This document shows, piece by piece, positions 48,776 through 58,085 of a DNA stretch of 64,000 bases (the first letter of the stretch is position 1; the number at the start of each line of letters is the position of its first letter). Made by a program: the position numbers and the translations under genes. Below the pieces are notes generated by a model. That model saw nothing but the letters and a program-made list of their open reading frames with translations, had not been told where the DNA came from and did no database searches. The stretch is taken from positions 35,902 to 99,901 of the forward strand of contig PAMQ01000012.1 of the NCBI GenBank assembly GCA_002707365.1, read 5' to 3'. This DNA is from Trueperaceae bacterium. Lineage in GTDB: Bacteria; Deinococcota; Deinococci; Deinococcales; Trueperaceae.

Positions 48776-50053
48776 TTACCAAATTCTAAGAGAAGCTTCG
48801 AACAATTCTGCAAGCAACTCTTTGTTTACATCAACGGGAGCTAGGTGGGTAACTCGGTGTTGTGGAAGTGTTCCTTCTATGAGAGCTGGAATGTCCTGCA
48901 CCCCATAACCAACAGCCTCTAATCCGTTAGGCATACCTAAAGTTCGCATGAAATATACAACTCGTTCTCGTAAAATCTCACCAGCTAAGTCTAACTCGAC
49001 CCCTCTTGTGTCGGCACCCAAAGCTTTTGCCGCAGTTAAATGTCTTTCTGGTTTAACACGAGCGGTGACCCGAACAACGGCAGGAGTGTTCAAAATAACC
49101 GACATGCCATGTGGGATTAACGGCGATCGAGCATCATAGCCTCTAGGTAGGAAACTCTTAACCATTCCCGCCACTGGATATGACATACCGTGTGGGAGGT
49201 GAACACCGGCGTTACCGAACCCAAACCCAGCTAACGATGCTGCTAGCATCATTTGACTCCGAGCCTCTTCATCTTCAGGATCTTGGACCGCTCTTACTAG
49301 ATATTGCGAAACTAGCTTTAGGGCTTCTATCGCCCAAATATCACTAATAGGATTTGCTCCTTGATAGGCAGGTCGCTCAGCGGGTCGTCTAGGTCTTGTT
49401 CGCTCTTGAAAGGGCCGAGCAGTGTATGACTCAAGAGCATGGCTAAGGACATCGAGTCCACAAGAGGCGGCAACCTCTGCCGGTAAACTATAGGTATTAT
49501 TGGGGTCTACTATCCCTAGCGTAGGACGGAGGAAACGGTCAGCGATACCAGTTTTAACGTGTTTATCTATGTAATCAAAAATGGCTACACCCGTTGTTTC
49601 GCTACCGGTACCTGCTGTTGTCGGAATGGCGAATAGTGGTTTGAGCTGACCCGGTACCGGAAGGCCCGAACCAATAGGCGCATTGACATAATCGAAAAAC
49701 TCGCCAGAATGACTAGAGTAAAGATTAGCTGCCTTCGCCGTGTCCAAAGTACTACCGCCGCCCACAGCTACTATGGCATCGTAGGGAGCACTCCTCGCCA
49801 CTTCGGCTGCTCTCCGAAAACTGGCATCAGTAGGTTCAACACTGATTTCGCTAAAGACTTCAAATCCAATCTTTTTGATTTGCAACGATTTGATCACGGT
49901 GCGGCCTACTGGCAGCTCGACGAGCTTCGGATCGAGAATCACCAAGACCCTATTAAGTCCTCTATCTAGAAGATCTGACCCAATCTCCGAGGTTACTCCC
50001 TTACCGAACCTAATATTAGATGAAGACATTTGAAATGCATTTTCATTAACCAC
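48776..50053 (-). CDS. Iron-containing alcohol dehydrogenase, hydroxyacid-oxoacid transhydrogenase-like
   Basis: About 425 residues from GTG 50053, which has AAGGGG six bases upstream (a TTG at 50059 is also possible). The family NAD motif is VGGGSTLDTAKAA. The block SHALESYTARPFQERTRP, continuing to RPAYQGANPISDIW, closely recalls human ADHFE1, which couples 4-hydroxybutyrate oxidation to 2-oxoglutarate reduction. Metal ligands lie in CGLDVLSHALE and HGMSYP. An ordinary alcohol dehydrogenase role remains possible. Confidence 0.82.
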   Translation of the reverse strand: MVNENAFQMSSSNIRFGKGVTSEIGSDLLDRGLNRVLVILDPKLVELPVGRTVIKSLQIKKIGFEVFSEISVEPTDASFRRAAEVARSAPYDAIVAVGGGSTLDTAKAANLYSSHSGEFFDYVNAPIGSGLPVPGQLKPLFAIPTTAGTGSETTGVAIFDYIDKHVKTGIADRFLRPTLGIVDPNNTYSLPAEVAASCGLDVLSHALESYTARPFQERTRPRRPAERPAYQGANPISDIWAIEALKLVSQYLVRAVQDPEDEEARSQMMLAASLAGFGFGNAGVHLPHGMSYPVAGMVKSFLPRGYDARSPLIPHGMSVILNTPAVVRVTARVKPERHLTAAKALGADTRGVELDLAGEILRERVVYFMRTLGMPNGLEAVGYGVQDIPALIEGTLPQHRVTHLAPVDVNKELLAELFEASLRIW

Positions 50054-50059
50054 AAACAA

Positions 50060-50443
50060 CCCCTTATGCGGCCTTCTTTTCGTGTTGCTTTGATTAAAAA
50101 CCCAACCACATCAAAGCCCTGGCCTACCCTAGCAATGACAAACAAAGTGACGTAACCACTTTATCAACTTTTCCTCGGGTGTGCTTGCACAGTTAATTAA
50201 CTGATCAATTGATTATTTTACCGAATTCTGATGAATCCCTATTTGACGACTCTAATTCACTTATTTCTCTTTTGGTAAATCTAGTTGCAACATTTAATCA
50301 CCCTATTAGGACCAGTCCTTTGGCAACCTTTTTTCGTAACGCTTTTTTGTGAGGGCCTATCTTTGCCGGTCGTTTTTCCTTGGGATCTCAGACGCGTTTA
50401 TTTAACTGGACCTCTTGTGAGCAATACTAGACCTGGCTCTGGT
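50060..50443. other. Non-coding gap between dehydrogenase and thioredoxin genes
   Basis: About 380 bases with no recognised gene. Open frames on the plus strand here run antisense into trxA and have no family likeness. It probably carries the dehydrogenase promoter; no convincing box could be fixed. Confidence 0.45.
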
Positions 50444-50776
50444 TTAAGTCGCATTCGCCAGGTGTGCTTCGATCTTCCCAAGGTAGGCACTTTTGGATTG
50501 CGCCCCAATCATAGTTTCTACTGCTTCACCCTCTTTGAAAAGAATCACTGTTGGAATGGACATCACTCGGAATCCCATTGCCGTTTGTTGATTATCGTCA
50601 ACATTCAACTTACCGACTTTGATCTGCCCTGCAAAATCATTCGCTATGTCTTCAATGATGGGTCCCACCAACCTGCATGGACCACACCAGGGGGCCCAAA
50701 AATCCACTAGCGCAAGGCCTGACTTAGTTTCTTCGGCGAAATTACTGTCAGTAAATACAAACGTGTTTTCAGCCAT
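50444..50776 (-). CDS. trxA: Thioredoxin
   Basis: 110 residues with the classical WCGPC active site (C31, C34) in VDFWAPWCGPCRLVGP and the cis-proline SIPTVILFKEG. Cytoplasmic disulfide reductant. GGAGG lies five bases before the ATG. Confidence 0.95.
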   Translation of the reverse strand: MAENTFVFTDSNFAEETKSGLALVDFWAPWCGPCRLVGPIIEDIANDFAGQIKVGKLNVDDNQQTAMGFRVMSIPTVILFKEGEAVETMIGAQSKSAYLGKIEAHLANAT

Positions 50777-50837
50777 TATGCCTCCAAAACTAAATTACCT
50801 TGAGGTGGTCAAGTGTAATGTTTCGCAGTCTACGTAA

Positions 50838-50865
50838 GCGGATAAAGCCTAAAGCTTTTATCCGC
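50838..50865 (-). terminator. Hairpin after the mqnC-amidohydrolase operon
   Basis: GCGGATAAA (50838-50846) pairs perfectly with TTTATCCGC (50857-50865), giving 9 bp and a 10-base loop. It lies between the amidohydrolase stop and trxA. There is no T-run after it on the minus strand, so it is only a candidate terminator. Confidence 0.4.
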
Positions 50866-50925
50866 GTCCAACCAATCTCAGCAGTTAAGATCTTCCCATT
50901 TTAAGAGAATGTGTCCTCCGAGATC

Positions 50926-52137
50926 CTATTTATCAATCTCGCCGATGTTGTCCGTAACCCCAATGCCTAAATCTAAATTAGGTCCTCGCCTACCCCAGAC
51001 CTGAAATTGGGTTTGATCGTCGCCTCTTCCGACCTTTGGTGGTCGTAAACCCAGGGCACGATGACCTCCTTTTACGGCTGATCTTACGAGAGCTAAAGGA
51101 CTAATTGAATTTCCGTGTAAAGCCATAGCTTCGTGAACCTCTTCGTAAACCGATAAGCTTTGCGAAGACCCGAGAGAATCAGTACCTATTGCAACGGTTG
51201 TTCCGTGTTTCGCAAACATCGCCCAAGGAAATCGACCACAATTTAGATTGGCATTAGACCTGGGACAGTGAACAACCGTACACCCTGCCCTTTGCACTTC
51301 CCGTACATCAGCCTCGTTGACGTGAACCATATGAACAAGAGTGGGTCGGGCTTTGAGAACCCCGATTTTTGCCAAGTAACCGACTGGAGTTAAGCCAGAG
51401 GGTTTCCAATTCCTAAGTAAATCGCCATATAGTTCTGGAAACGGACCTGTCCCATCTTTATGAAAAGCTATTTCCCCGGAAGTTTCAGATACGTGTATTT
51501 GAAGAGGAAGGTTTCTTTGAACTGAAAGGCCGCTGATCTCTTTAAGGAGAGGCTCGCTTACGGTGTGGGGACTATGTAGGGAAATTCCAACTTGCATACA
51601 ACTAGGCTTTTCTAAAGCTTGATACTCCTTGATTCGTTCTTCGGTTTCGAAAAACACTTTTTTAGCAAGAGTAGGATCCGGTTCGAATACCTCTAAATAA
51701 GCTACTCCCCTAAGCCCGGTTTGATTGAGAAGAAACCGCATAACGGAATCACTCTTTACGATATCCCCTATAACCGTTGTGCCGGCAGCCTTCACCCTCT
51801 CTACACCAATCTTTGCAGCTTCAACGGGATCCGTAAGGCGCCTTCTGTGTCTCACAACCTGTGGGATAAATTCCTCATAAGATCCTGGGGAATAGGGCAT
51901 TTTGGAAAGGTCAAGGTGCGTATGAGCATTAACTGGAGGCGGGCTGATCGCAAAGTCTTTCCCCAGCACAACAGCATCGGGAAATGCCTTTACGGCTGAC
52001 CCATACGATTCTATGGAAAGAACTGTGACTTGAGACTTACGCCGTTGTAAAACCACTGCACCATTGGGTTGAGGTGTTCCTAAACCGTTATAAGCAACCT
52101 CAGCCCCAATAATCATTATTTCGTCTTTATTAACCAC
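50926..52137 (-). CDS. Amidohydrolase, probable aminodeoxyfutalosine deaminase-type enzyme
   Basis: 403 residues of the TRZ/ATZ-ADA amidohydrolase superfamily. Zinc ligands are H72/H74 (NAHTHLD), a later His in IHVSETSGE, HMVHVNEADV, and Asp in IGTDSLGSS. It starts (GTG) 8 bases after mqnC, so the two are one operon. In the futalosine menaquinone pathway a deaminase or hydrolase supplies the substrate chain for MqnC, and this position supports that role. Specificity for aminodeoxyfutalosine is inferred from context. Confidence 0.78.
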   Translation of the reverse strand: MVNKDEIMIIGAEVAYNGLGTPQPNGAVVLQRRKSQVTVLSIESYGSAVKAFPDAVVLGKDFAISPPPVNAHTHLDLSKMPYSPGSYEEFIPQVVRHRRRLTDPVEAAKIGVERVKAAGTTVIGDIVKSDSVMRFLLNQTGLRGVAYLEVFEPDPTLAKKVFFETEERIKEYQALEKPSCMQVGISLHSPHTVSEPLLKEISGLSVQRNLPLQIHVSETSGEIAFHKDGTGPFPELYGDLLRNWKPSGLTPVGYLAKIGVLKARPTLVHMVHVNEADVREVQRAGCTVVHCPRSNANLNCGRFPWAMFAKHGTTVAIGTDSLGSSQSLSVYEEVHEAMALHGNSISPLALVRSAVKGGHRALGLRPPKVGRGDDQTQFQVWGRRGPNLDLGIGVTDNIGEIDK

Positions 52138-52145
52138 AAGACCGC

Positions 52146-53294
52146 TTAGTTTAAAGCAATATTTTGTCCCGAATTCGAGACCGGAGATATTTTGGGCAAA
52201 TCATTAACGCTAGGGCGTCGAACTTGACAATAGTTGCTATCACGCTGAACGGGTTGAAAGCCAGCATCGGTTATTTGTCGAATGATTTCCTTTTCTGATG
52301 CCATCTGGTGTTGAGCGCCAGCCTGTGACACCACATTTTCCTCTAACATAGTGCTACCAAAATCGTTAGCCCCGAAATATAATCCTGTCTGAGCAACTTT
52401 ATAACCCATGGTCGGCCACGACACTTGAAAATTAACCACTTTATCTAGGAGAAGCCGGCTCACCGCTAGATTCCGGAGGTACTCATGGGAATTGGACCCC
52501 GGAGCCACTCCCTCTACCCTCACATTCTTTGTTTGCAAATTCCAACTGATAAATGCGGAGAACCCATTACCGTATTTCTCTAACGATTCCTCATGCCTTT
52601 CCCGTACCCTTAGAATGCTCTGGACCCTATCTTCCTTGGTCTCACCAAATCCTATAACCATAGTTGCTGTCGTGTAGATACCAATGGATTGGGCTTCCCC
52701 CATAATTTGGAGCCACTCATCGGAACCAATCCTAGCGGGTGCAATACGGCGATGTTTCCGAATTTTATCGACCAGAATTTCACCGCCGCCGCCGGGCAAG
52801 CCATCTAGTCCTGCATCCCTTAATTTCTCTAAAATCTCTAGGCTGGGACGACCTGACAGTGTAGACAGCCCCTTGATTTCTTCAGGGCTAAAGGCTTCCA
52901 CTCGAATATCTGGGTGACTTTGTTTAAGGAACTCTAAGAGGTCCAAATACCAGTCAAATTGAAGGTTGGGATTGACCCCACCTTGCATAAGAATGCGGGT
53001 TCCCCCTACTGCCTCTAATTCCTTTACCTTTTCGCCAATTTCCTCAAATGAAAGAGTGTAGCTGTCACTTTGACTCCGCGTGCGATAAAACCCGCAGAAA
53101 CTGCAACCGATGTTACAAATATTTGTGTAATTGATGTTCCTATCGATAAGGTAAGTGACGATTTGTGGATCAGTACGCATGCGACGCACTTCATTAGCTG
53201 CTGCCCCCAAATCGAATAAAGGGTAGCTATAAAGCTCAATCCCTTCATCAGCCGTAAGACGGCACCCGGACGCGGCTTTTTCAAGCAAATCCAT
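52146..53294 (-). CDS. mqnC: Cyclic dehypoxanthinyl futalosine synthase (radical SAM)
   Basis: 382 residues. The radical-SAM cluster motif is C60-x3-C64-x2-C67 in NICNIGCSFCGFYR, followed by MQGGVNPNLQFDWYLDLL and the DGLPGGGGEI block typical of MqnC. It cyclises dehypoxanthinyl futalosine on the alternative menaquinone route. MqnE has similar cysteines but differs in the downstream region; MqnC is preferred. The ATG lies six bases after a TACAAT box. Confidence 0.92.
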   Translation of the reverse strand: MDLLEKAASGCRLTADEGIELYSYPLFDLGAAANEVRRMRTDPQIVTYLIDRNINYTNICNIGCSFCGFYRTRSQSDSYTLSFEEIGEKVKELEAVGGTRILMQGGVNPNLQFDWYLDLLEFLKQSHPDIRVEAFSPEEIKGLSTLSGRPSLEILEKLRDAGLDGLPGGGGEILVDKIRKHRRIAPARIGSDEWLQIMGEAQSIGIYTTATMVIGFGETKEDRVQSILRVRERHEESLEKYGNGFSAFISWNLQTKNVRVEGVAPGSNSHEYLRNLAVSRLLLDKVVNFQVSWPTMGYKVAQTGLYFGANDFGSTMLEENVVSQAGAQHQMASEKEIIRQITDAGFQPVQRDSNYCQVRRPSVNDLPKISPVSNSGQNIALN

Positions 53295-53300
53295 GTTCGA

Positions 53301-53306
53301 ATTGTA
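53301..53306 (-). promoter_or_regulatory. -10 box of a leaderless promoter for mqnC
   Basis: TACAAT on the minus strand ends six bases before the mqnC ATG, with no ribosome site between them. Confidence 0.6.
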
Positions 53307-53468
53307 CTATGCGAGGAAACAGTTTTTTGGTATCCGGTTACGTTTGAAATGGAATTTTGTGCGGAACACCCGAATTCAGACCGATAACACCAGGTAGACT
53401 AAGTACGAACCAATTAACGTGGTTCACATCTCTAGGAATTTTGTTCGAAGTAGAAGGAGGTCATCATT

Positions 53469-54344
53469 GTGAAGATTGCATTCATTGGAATGGGAACGAT
53501 GGGCGCACCGATGGCGAGTCGCTTGCTCAACGCGGGCCACGATTTGCGAGTACACAACCGTACAAGATCACGCGAGCAACAACTTCTGGATCAGGGAGCA
53601 ACTGCCGGCTTTAGCCCTAAAGATGTAGTAGACGGAACTGATTTAGTATTCACAATGGTTAGTGATACACCAGACGTAGAAAACGTTATCCTCGGTCCGG
53701 AAGGGGCGATCCATGGGATGAAAAGTGGTTCATTGCTTGTGGACATGAGTACCATTAGTCCCTCAGCTACCCGAAATTTCGCTAAGGTACTCAAGGACAA
53801 AGGAATAGAAATGCTTGATGCTCCCGTATCAGGAGGAAGCGAAGGGGCTCAAAATGGCACGTTATCTATCATGGTTGGAGGCACTACAGAAACCTTCTGC
53901 CAGTTAAAACCTGTCCTAGAAATACTCGGTTCGACAATTACCCATGTCGGACCTATAGGCAGCGGGCAAATCGCTAAGGCGATAAATCAAGTGATAATCG
54001 CTGGTACATATGCTGCCGTAGCCGAAGGCTTAGTACTTGGATTGGCAGCTGGCATAGATATCGAGGCTACCCACACAGCTGTTTCTAGCGGGGCAGCTAG
54101 TTCCTGGGTATTGTCCAATCGGGCATCAAACATGATCAATAACGATTACCCTCTAGGCTTTCGTACACGTCTACATCGCAAAGACCTTGGGATTGCCCTG
54201 GAAACAGCTAGAGAGCTAGGAGTTCCCCTTCCAATGGCGGCTTTAGTCGAACAAATCGAAACGGGCCTGTTGAAAAAGAATTATGGGGAGGAAGATGTTT
54301 CCAACATTGCCCGATACTATCGAGAACAAGCTACCCTTGAATAG
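53469..54344 (+). CDS. 3-hydroxyisobutyrate/beta-hydroxyacid dehydrogenase family
   Basis: 291 residues. The NAD(P) motif is FIGMGTMGAPMASRL, the substrate-binding signature DAPVSGGSEGAQNGTLSIMVGG is complete, and the catalytic lysine is K170 in GSGQIAKAINQ. Candidates are 3-hydroxyisobutyrate dehydrogenase, tartronate-semialdehyde reductase and glyoxylate reductase. AAGGAGG precedes the GTG start. It stands alone, divergent from mqnC. Confidence 0.88.
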   Translation: MKIAFIGMGTMGAPMASRLLNAGHDLRVHNRTRSREQQLLDQGATAGFSPKDVVDGTDLVFTMVSDTPDVENVILGPEGAIHGMKSGSLLVDMSTISPSATRNFAKVLKDKGIEMLDAPVSGGSEGAQNGTLSIMVGGTTETFCQLKPVLEILGSTITHVGPIGSGQIAKAINQVIIAGTYAAVAEGLVLGLAAGIDIEATHTAVSSGAASSWVLSNRASNMINNDYPLGFRTRLHRKDLGIALETARELGVPLPMAALVEQIETGLLKKNYGEEDVSNIARYYREQATLE

Positions 54345-54382
54345 GACCCTTTATTCCCTGTTTTACTGGGCAGGCGGTAACT

Positions 54383-54406
54383 AGGTATTTAGCATCCTAA
54401 ATACCT
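54383..54406 (+). terminator. Hairpin after the beta-hydroxyacid dehydrogenase gene
   Basis: A perfect 10-bp stem AGGTATTTAG/CTAAATACCT with a 4-base loop lies 38 bases after the stop. It sits between two convergent genes. The following bases are GAATTCTATTTGG, not a clean T-run, so termination is plausible rather than certain. Confidence 0.5.
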
Positions 54407-54515
54407 GAATTCTATTTGGGAGCGACCTCAAAAGTTAGCCGTACCGTTGAGGTGTCTAATAAACAATCATCGACCCTTTGGTTTCCGTCAGGAATACCGA
54501 CGGTTAACATTCCTG

Positions 54516-55244
54516 CTAGACACCCTTTTTTGCTACAACCCAGACTCTTGGTTCATCGCCTGTCGCAGGCCTACCGCTGGGGTATACCAACACCTCGACG
54601 TTAGTGAATCCGACTGCCTGAATTATGTTTCTGACTTCCCCAATATCATATCCTCTTTCAAAATGAACCTCCCGAAACTTTTGCCCGTTATTTTCCCATG
54701 AAACTTCTATCCGAGCTAAAGCGTTGGCTTCGTCGAAACTATGCTCCCAAATGTAATCGACCCCATTGACAGAACCTTCAATCCGATTCCCATCCCATAA
54801 TTCTCTGAGGCCGATGGTCGTGTTCAAGTCAAACACAAAAATCCCCGAAGCTTCCAAATGTTTAAACACTCGTTGAGCCATATTACGAAACGCCGAAGGG
54901 TCTAATAGATTATTTAAAGTATCGAAAACGGAATAAACTAAGGGATACCTTTCGTCTAACACAAAAGTTTCAAAATCCGCTCGAACGAATTGAAGTGACG
55001 GTAATTTCGATCGGGCAAAACCCAGCATATACGGCGATGAATCTAACCCTGTGACCGAGAAACCCCGCGAATTCATTACAACCGTTGCGTTCCCTGTTCC
55101 ACATCCAAGTTCCAGAGCTTTGCTATCTTTTAATCCTCGTTTCTCCACCACCGTGAGCATAAAGTCAATCCACGATTCATACTGGATGTCAACCATAAGG
55201 TCGTCATAAACAGCAGCGAGTTTTGTAAACGGCTTGACCTGCAC
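54516..55244 (-). CDS. Class I SAM-dependent methyltransferase
   Basis: About 242 residues. Motif I is ALELGCGTGNATVVM, with VTGLDSSPYMLGFA as motif II. It resembles small-molecule methyltransferases of the YjhP/UbiE-like cyclases group; the substrate is unknown. GTG 55244 is preferred because a TATACT box (55258-55253) ends 8 bases before it, the same spacing as at the ilv leader; GTG 55250 is possible. Convergent with the previous gene. Confidence 0.82.
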   Translation of the reverse strand: MQVKPFTKLAAVYDDLMVDIQYESWIDFMLTVVEKRGLKDSKALELGCGTGNATVVMNSRGFSVTGLDSSPYMLGFARSKLPSLQFVRADFETFVLDERYPLVYSVFDTLNNLLDPSAFRNMAQRVFKHLEASGIFVFDLNTTIGLRELWDGNRIEGSVNGVDYIWEHSFDEANALARIEVSWENNGQKFREVHFERGYDIGEVRNIIQAVGFTNVEVLVYPSGRPATGDEPRVWVVAKKGV

Positions 55245-55400
55245 GACCACGAAGTATACCTATTTACTTGAACTCTTTCCTTCTGGAAACTGTAAAGCCT
55301 TTCTTTTATTTGGACCTGTGACTTGACCGGCACTGTAAAAACCTACCCGCATTTACAGATAACTTGAGACTCATATCTACACGCTTCTAATTTCCCGTGG

Positions 55401-55406
55401 TAGATT
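55401..55406 (+). promoter_or_regulatory. -10 box of a leaderless promoter for mreB
   Basis: TAGATT ends seven bases before the ATG at 55414, with no ribosome site. A TTG in frame at 55405 would overlap the box itself and is less likely to be the start. Confidence 0.55.
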
Positions 55407-55413
55407 GGGCCAG

Positions 55414-56421
55414 ATGATCGGGGTCGACTTAGGGACCACGAATGTCCGCATTCACCTCAAAGGTAAGGGAGTCCTCCTTAGAGAACCAGCAGTTATCGCT
55501 GTACTTAAGGGGACGACAGAGGTCAAGGCTGTGGGCGATGATGCCTATCAAATGTTAGGACGGACACCAGCCAACATTATTGCTGTCCATCCGATGGCTG
55601 AGGGTGTGATCGCGAACTATACCCTTACTGAACGAATGCTGCAACAGTTTCTGCGTAAAGTAATTACTGGTCCTAGTCGTTTTCTGAGGCCAAACATCTT
55701 GGTATGTATTCCAAGCGGAATTACGGAAGTAGAACGGCGGGCTGTCATACAAGCCGTCAATGAAGTTGGTGCTAGAAAGGCCTACTTAATTGAAGAACCC
55801 TTAGCAGCAGCAATTGGAGCCGGAATAAACATCGCCGATCCAGTCGGCTCAATGGTTGTTGATATCGGCGGGGGAACCGCAGACGTCGCGATAATCAGCT
55901 TAAACGGAATCGTGGTCTCAGAAAGCTTACGGATAGCCGGGAATACCTTTGACTCCGACATAATGCAGCTTCTCCGCGATCAGCATAATTTACTTATTGG
56001 CAACAGAACAGCTGAAGATATAAAATGTTCAATTGGTGCCGCTGAGCTAACAGACAGAGAGGACTTGTCAACCGAGGTAAGAGGCCGGGACCTAATAAAC
56101 GGAATGCCTCACTCTGTTCAGATACGTGCGGACGAAATTGTTGAAGCACTACGTAGTTCCCTTGACCGCATTGCCACTTCCGTAAAGTCTGTACTTGAGA
56201 ATGCTCCGCCTGAGCTTGTTTCAGATGTAATTGAACGCGGCATCGTAATGACTGGTGGTGGAGCTAGGCTACGGAACTTAGACTCTTATCTCCGACGCCT
56301 TACAGGGGTTCCTGTAGCAATTGCAGAAAATCCAACTGATTGCGCTGTGTTTGGTACAGCTAAAGCATTGGAACTTGGGCCGGATTTCCTCGACTCTCTT
56401 AACCCCCCTAAACGCATCTAG
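55414..56421 (+). CDS. mreB: Rod shape-determining protein MreB (actin-like)
   Basis: 335 residues. Actin-fold phosphate loops IGVDLGTTNVRIHLKGKGVLLREPAV and VVDIGGGTADVAIISL are present, with MTGGGARLRNLDSYLRRLTGVP as the adenosine motif. It forms membrane-bound filaments that guide cell-wall synthesis. No mreC/mreD follows, so it may be Mbl-like or MreB encoded apart from its usual partners. Its presence suggests a rod-shaped cell. Confidence 0.94.
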   Translation: MIGVDLGTTNVRIHLKGKGVLLREPAVIAVLKGTTEVKAVGDDAYQMLGRTPANIIAVHPMAEGVIANYTLTERMLQQFLRKVITGPSRFLRPNILVCIPSGITEVERRAVIQAVNEVGARKAYLIEEPLAAAIGAGINIADPVGSMVVDIGGGTADVAIISLNGIVVSESLRIAGNTFDSDIMQLLRDQHNLLIGNRTAEDIKCSIGAAELTDREDLSTEVRGRDLINGMPHSVQIRADEIVEALRSSLDRIATSVKSVLENAPPELVSDVIERGIVMTGGGARLRNLDSYLRRLTGVPVAIAENPTDCAVFGTAKALELGPDFLDSLNPPKRI

Positions 56422-56584
56422 TAGCCATTGCTTAAGGTCACCTTTCGGATGAGCCGGTATCACCTGGGCATTACTCCCCTTTTTTTACCAGGGAAAGAGG
56501 AATATACCCGCTTCTTAGTTTGAACCACAAGGCGATGGCCCTTCGGCCAATGTCTGTAGAAACCCCCTCAGCCAATCAATTATT

Positions 56585-57127
56585 TCACCTAATTATAGCC
56601 ACTCCTATGGCCCCACCAATAACTATTAAAATGGCAGGGTGAATGTTAAACACTACCGAAACTCCAAAAGCAAGCAAAGCGATTACCCACAGTTCCCAAT
56701 TACCAATCCACTCGTTTGTTGAACCGAAAGCTCGTGGAAGAAACTCCCAAATAACAACAGCGAGTAGGGCAATTACAACTGGACGAACGCCCCGCAAAAA
56801 CCTTTCCGCATAAGGATTGTCCCTAACCTTAAGATAAATTCCAAGAAGAATTATTATCAAAACAGCCGTTGGAACCGTTATAGCGATTAAGCTAACCATA
56901 GCGCCTAGAACCCCACCGACGTGATGTCCGACATAACTGGCCATTTTCGTCGCAATAGGGCCAGGGAGGCTGTTCCCTAAAGCATAAGCATCTAGGAATT
57001 CTTCTCTAGAAAGCCAGCCTTGTATCTCGACAACTTCCTCTTGAATAAGGGGAATCATAGAGGGGCCACCCCCAAAACCAAACAACCCTATTTTGGCGAA
57101 CGACCAGAAAAGTTTTAGATACACCAT
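56585..57127 (-). CDS. Single-domain CHR chromate-transporter-family protein
   Basis: 180 residues, one CHR domain with about five to six helices. FGFGGGPSMIPLIQEEVV and GNSLPGPIATKMASYVGHH are the signature of this family. Long ChrA proteins carry two such domains, and short ones usually occur as adjacent pairs. Here the neighbouring gene is a different membrane protein, so only one half is present. Chromate efflux is not assured. Confidence 0.85.
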   Translation of the reverse strand: MVYLKLFWSFAKIGLFGFGGGPSMIPLIQEEVVEIQGWLSREEFLDAYALGNSLPGPIATKMASYVGHHVGGVLGAMVSLIAITVPTAVLIIILLGIYLKVRDNPYAERFLRGVRPVVIALLAVVIWEFLPRAFGSTNEWIGNWELWVIALLAFGVSVVFNIHPAILIVIGGAIGVAIIR

Positions 57128-57198
57128 AACGGCCTCTTTGTGCTTCTTTTTTAACTATCTTTTAAATAAACGATAGTCGGTTTAGGCTTGGCTGCCCT

Positions 57199-57651
57199 CT
57201 ACCTTTTGACATTACCTGCACGCGTCAAAAAAGTAACCAACGCTATTCCCAGGCCAAAAGCCACAATGAGCTGTATGCCTATTATCCCAGCAACTGGCGA
57301 TGGCCCACCCGCGCTAACTATAACAAGGGTAAGGTACCACGCAGGAGAAGCTAAGACTACGCCTCCTACAATCGTCGCTGCTATCATACCTGACTTACTC
57401 GGTTGCCCACCGATGAATCCTCCGATAGTCAGGCCTAAAAAGACTGTCACTAGACTGAACCAAATATATTGGTGACTGTTAGCGGCCGAGATAGGGATTA
57501 CCGGAGCAACTAGCATAAGGCCCATTCCGGTCAGTCCGGCCATAACTACTTGTACAACGAAAACAAGGGAAAATAGTAATTTAAGGGTCTTCTGATTACG
57601 AGATAATTCTTCGGGATTAGAAAAGCATTTTTTTAAAGCATCGCCAATCAC
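57199..57651 (-). CDS. Uncharacterised four-helix membrane protein
   Basis: 150 residues from GTG 57651. Four hydrophobic helices (about 25-50, 60-80, 88-112, 118-142) with a short charged N-terminus. No known motif was recognised. A TAGGAT box ends six bases before the GTG (57663-57658), so it has its own probable leaderless promoter. It lies 71 bases upstream of the CHR gene on the same strand and may be cotranscribed with it. Confidence 0.72.
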   Translation of the reverse strand: MIGDALKKCFSNPEELSRNQKTLKLLFSLVFVVQVVMAGLTGMGLMLVAPVIPISAANSHQYIWFSLVTVFLGLTIGGFIGGQPSKSGMIAATIVGGVVLASPAWYLTLVIVSAGGPSPVAGIIGIQLIVAFGLGIALVTFLTRAGNVKR

Positions 57652-57753
57652 TGCTTGATCCTAGATTAAATTTTTGACGGTTTAGTCGTCACAGGATTTT
57701 CCTATCTGTACTTATTATAGAGGGAAGACTTATCCACCACAAATGCCTATCAT

Positions 57754-57888
57754 TTAGTGCAATTCAGCATCCGGATCATGTTGATTGTCCAACAACCATT
57801 TGGCGGCCAAGATAAGTGCCCCCCCAAGAAAAACTAGAAAAGCAAAGACGAATGCACTATAGATGGCGATCAGCACAAAATGCCCCAT
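57754..57888 (-). CDS. Small 44-residue single-pass membrane protein
   Basis: A 45-codon frame with AAGGAGG four bases before its ATG. It encodes MGHFVLIAIYSAFVFAFLVF followed by a second half ending KWLLDNQHDPDAELH. One long helix (about 3-29) and an acidic C-terminal tail make it look like a small accessory subunit of a membrane complex, such as those of oxidases or transporters. No homolog was recognised. Too short for most gene callers, but the ribosome site and clean topology support it. Confidence 0.72.
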   Translation of the reverse strand: MGHFVLIAIYSAFVFAFLVFLGGALILAAKWLLDNQHDPDAELH

Positions 57889-58073
57889 GAAGCCTCCTTA
57901 TCAAAACGATGTATTCTACCTTGAAATATTATTCCTGACCATCACTAAAGAGCACAATAGTTAGCCGCTAGTCAGACTTTCTATTTGAATTGGTTGTTCT
58001 CCTTTCACTTCATCCCTTGTTCCTAGTCTCCAATGAATCGAGTTTCGAAACCGCACATTTTTGTTTTGTTGCG

Positions 58074-58079
58074 TAAGCT
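58074..58079 (+). promoter_or_regulatory. -10 box of a leaderless promoter for the dipeptidase gene
   Basis: TAAGCT ends six bases before the ATG at 58086. No Shine-Dalgarno sequence is present. No -35 match was found. Confidence 0.45.
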
Positions 58080-58085
58080 AGATAA

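Noticed and set aside
50285..50710. 141-codon plus-strand frame opposite trxA
   Set aside because: Mostly antisense to a certain thioredoxin gene and of biased, cysteine-rich composition.
53357..53614. 85-codon frame overlapping the beta-hydroxyacid dehydrogenase start
   Set aside because: It is out of frame with a well-supported gene that has a strong ribosome site.
56422..56584. Terminator after mreB from the TGGCC/GGCCA repeat
   Set aside because: Only a 5-bp stem and no T-run follows.
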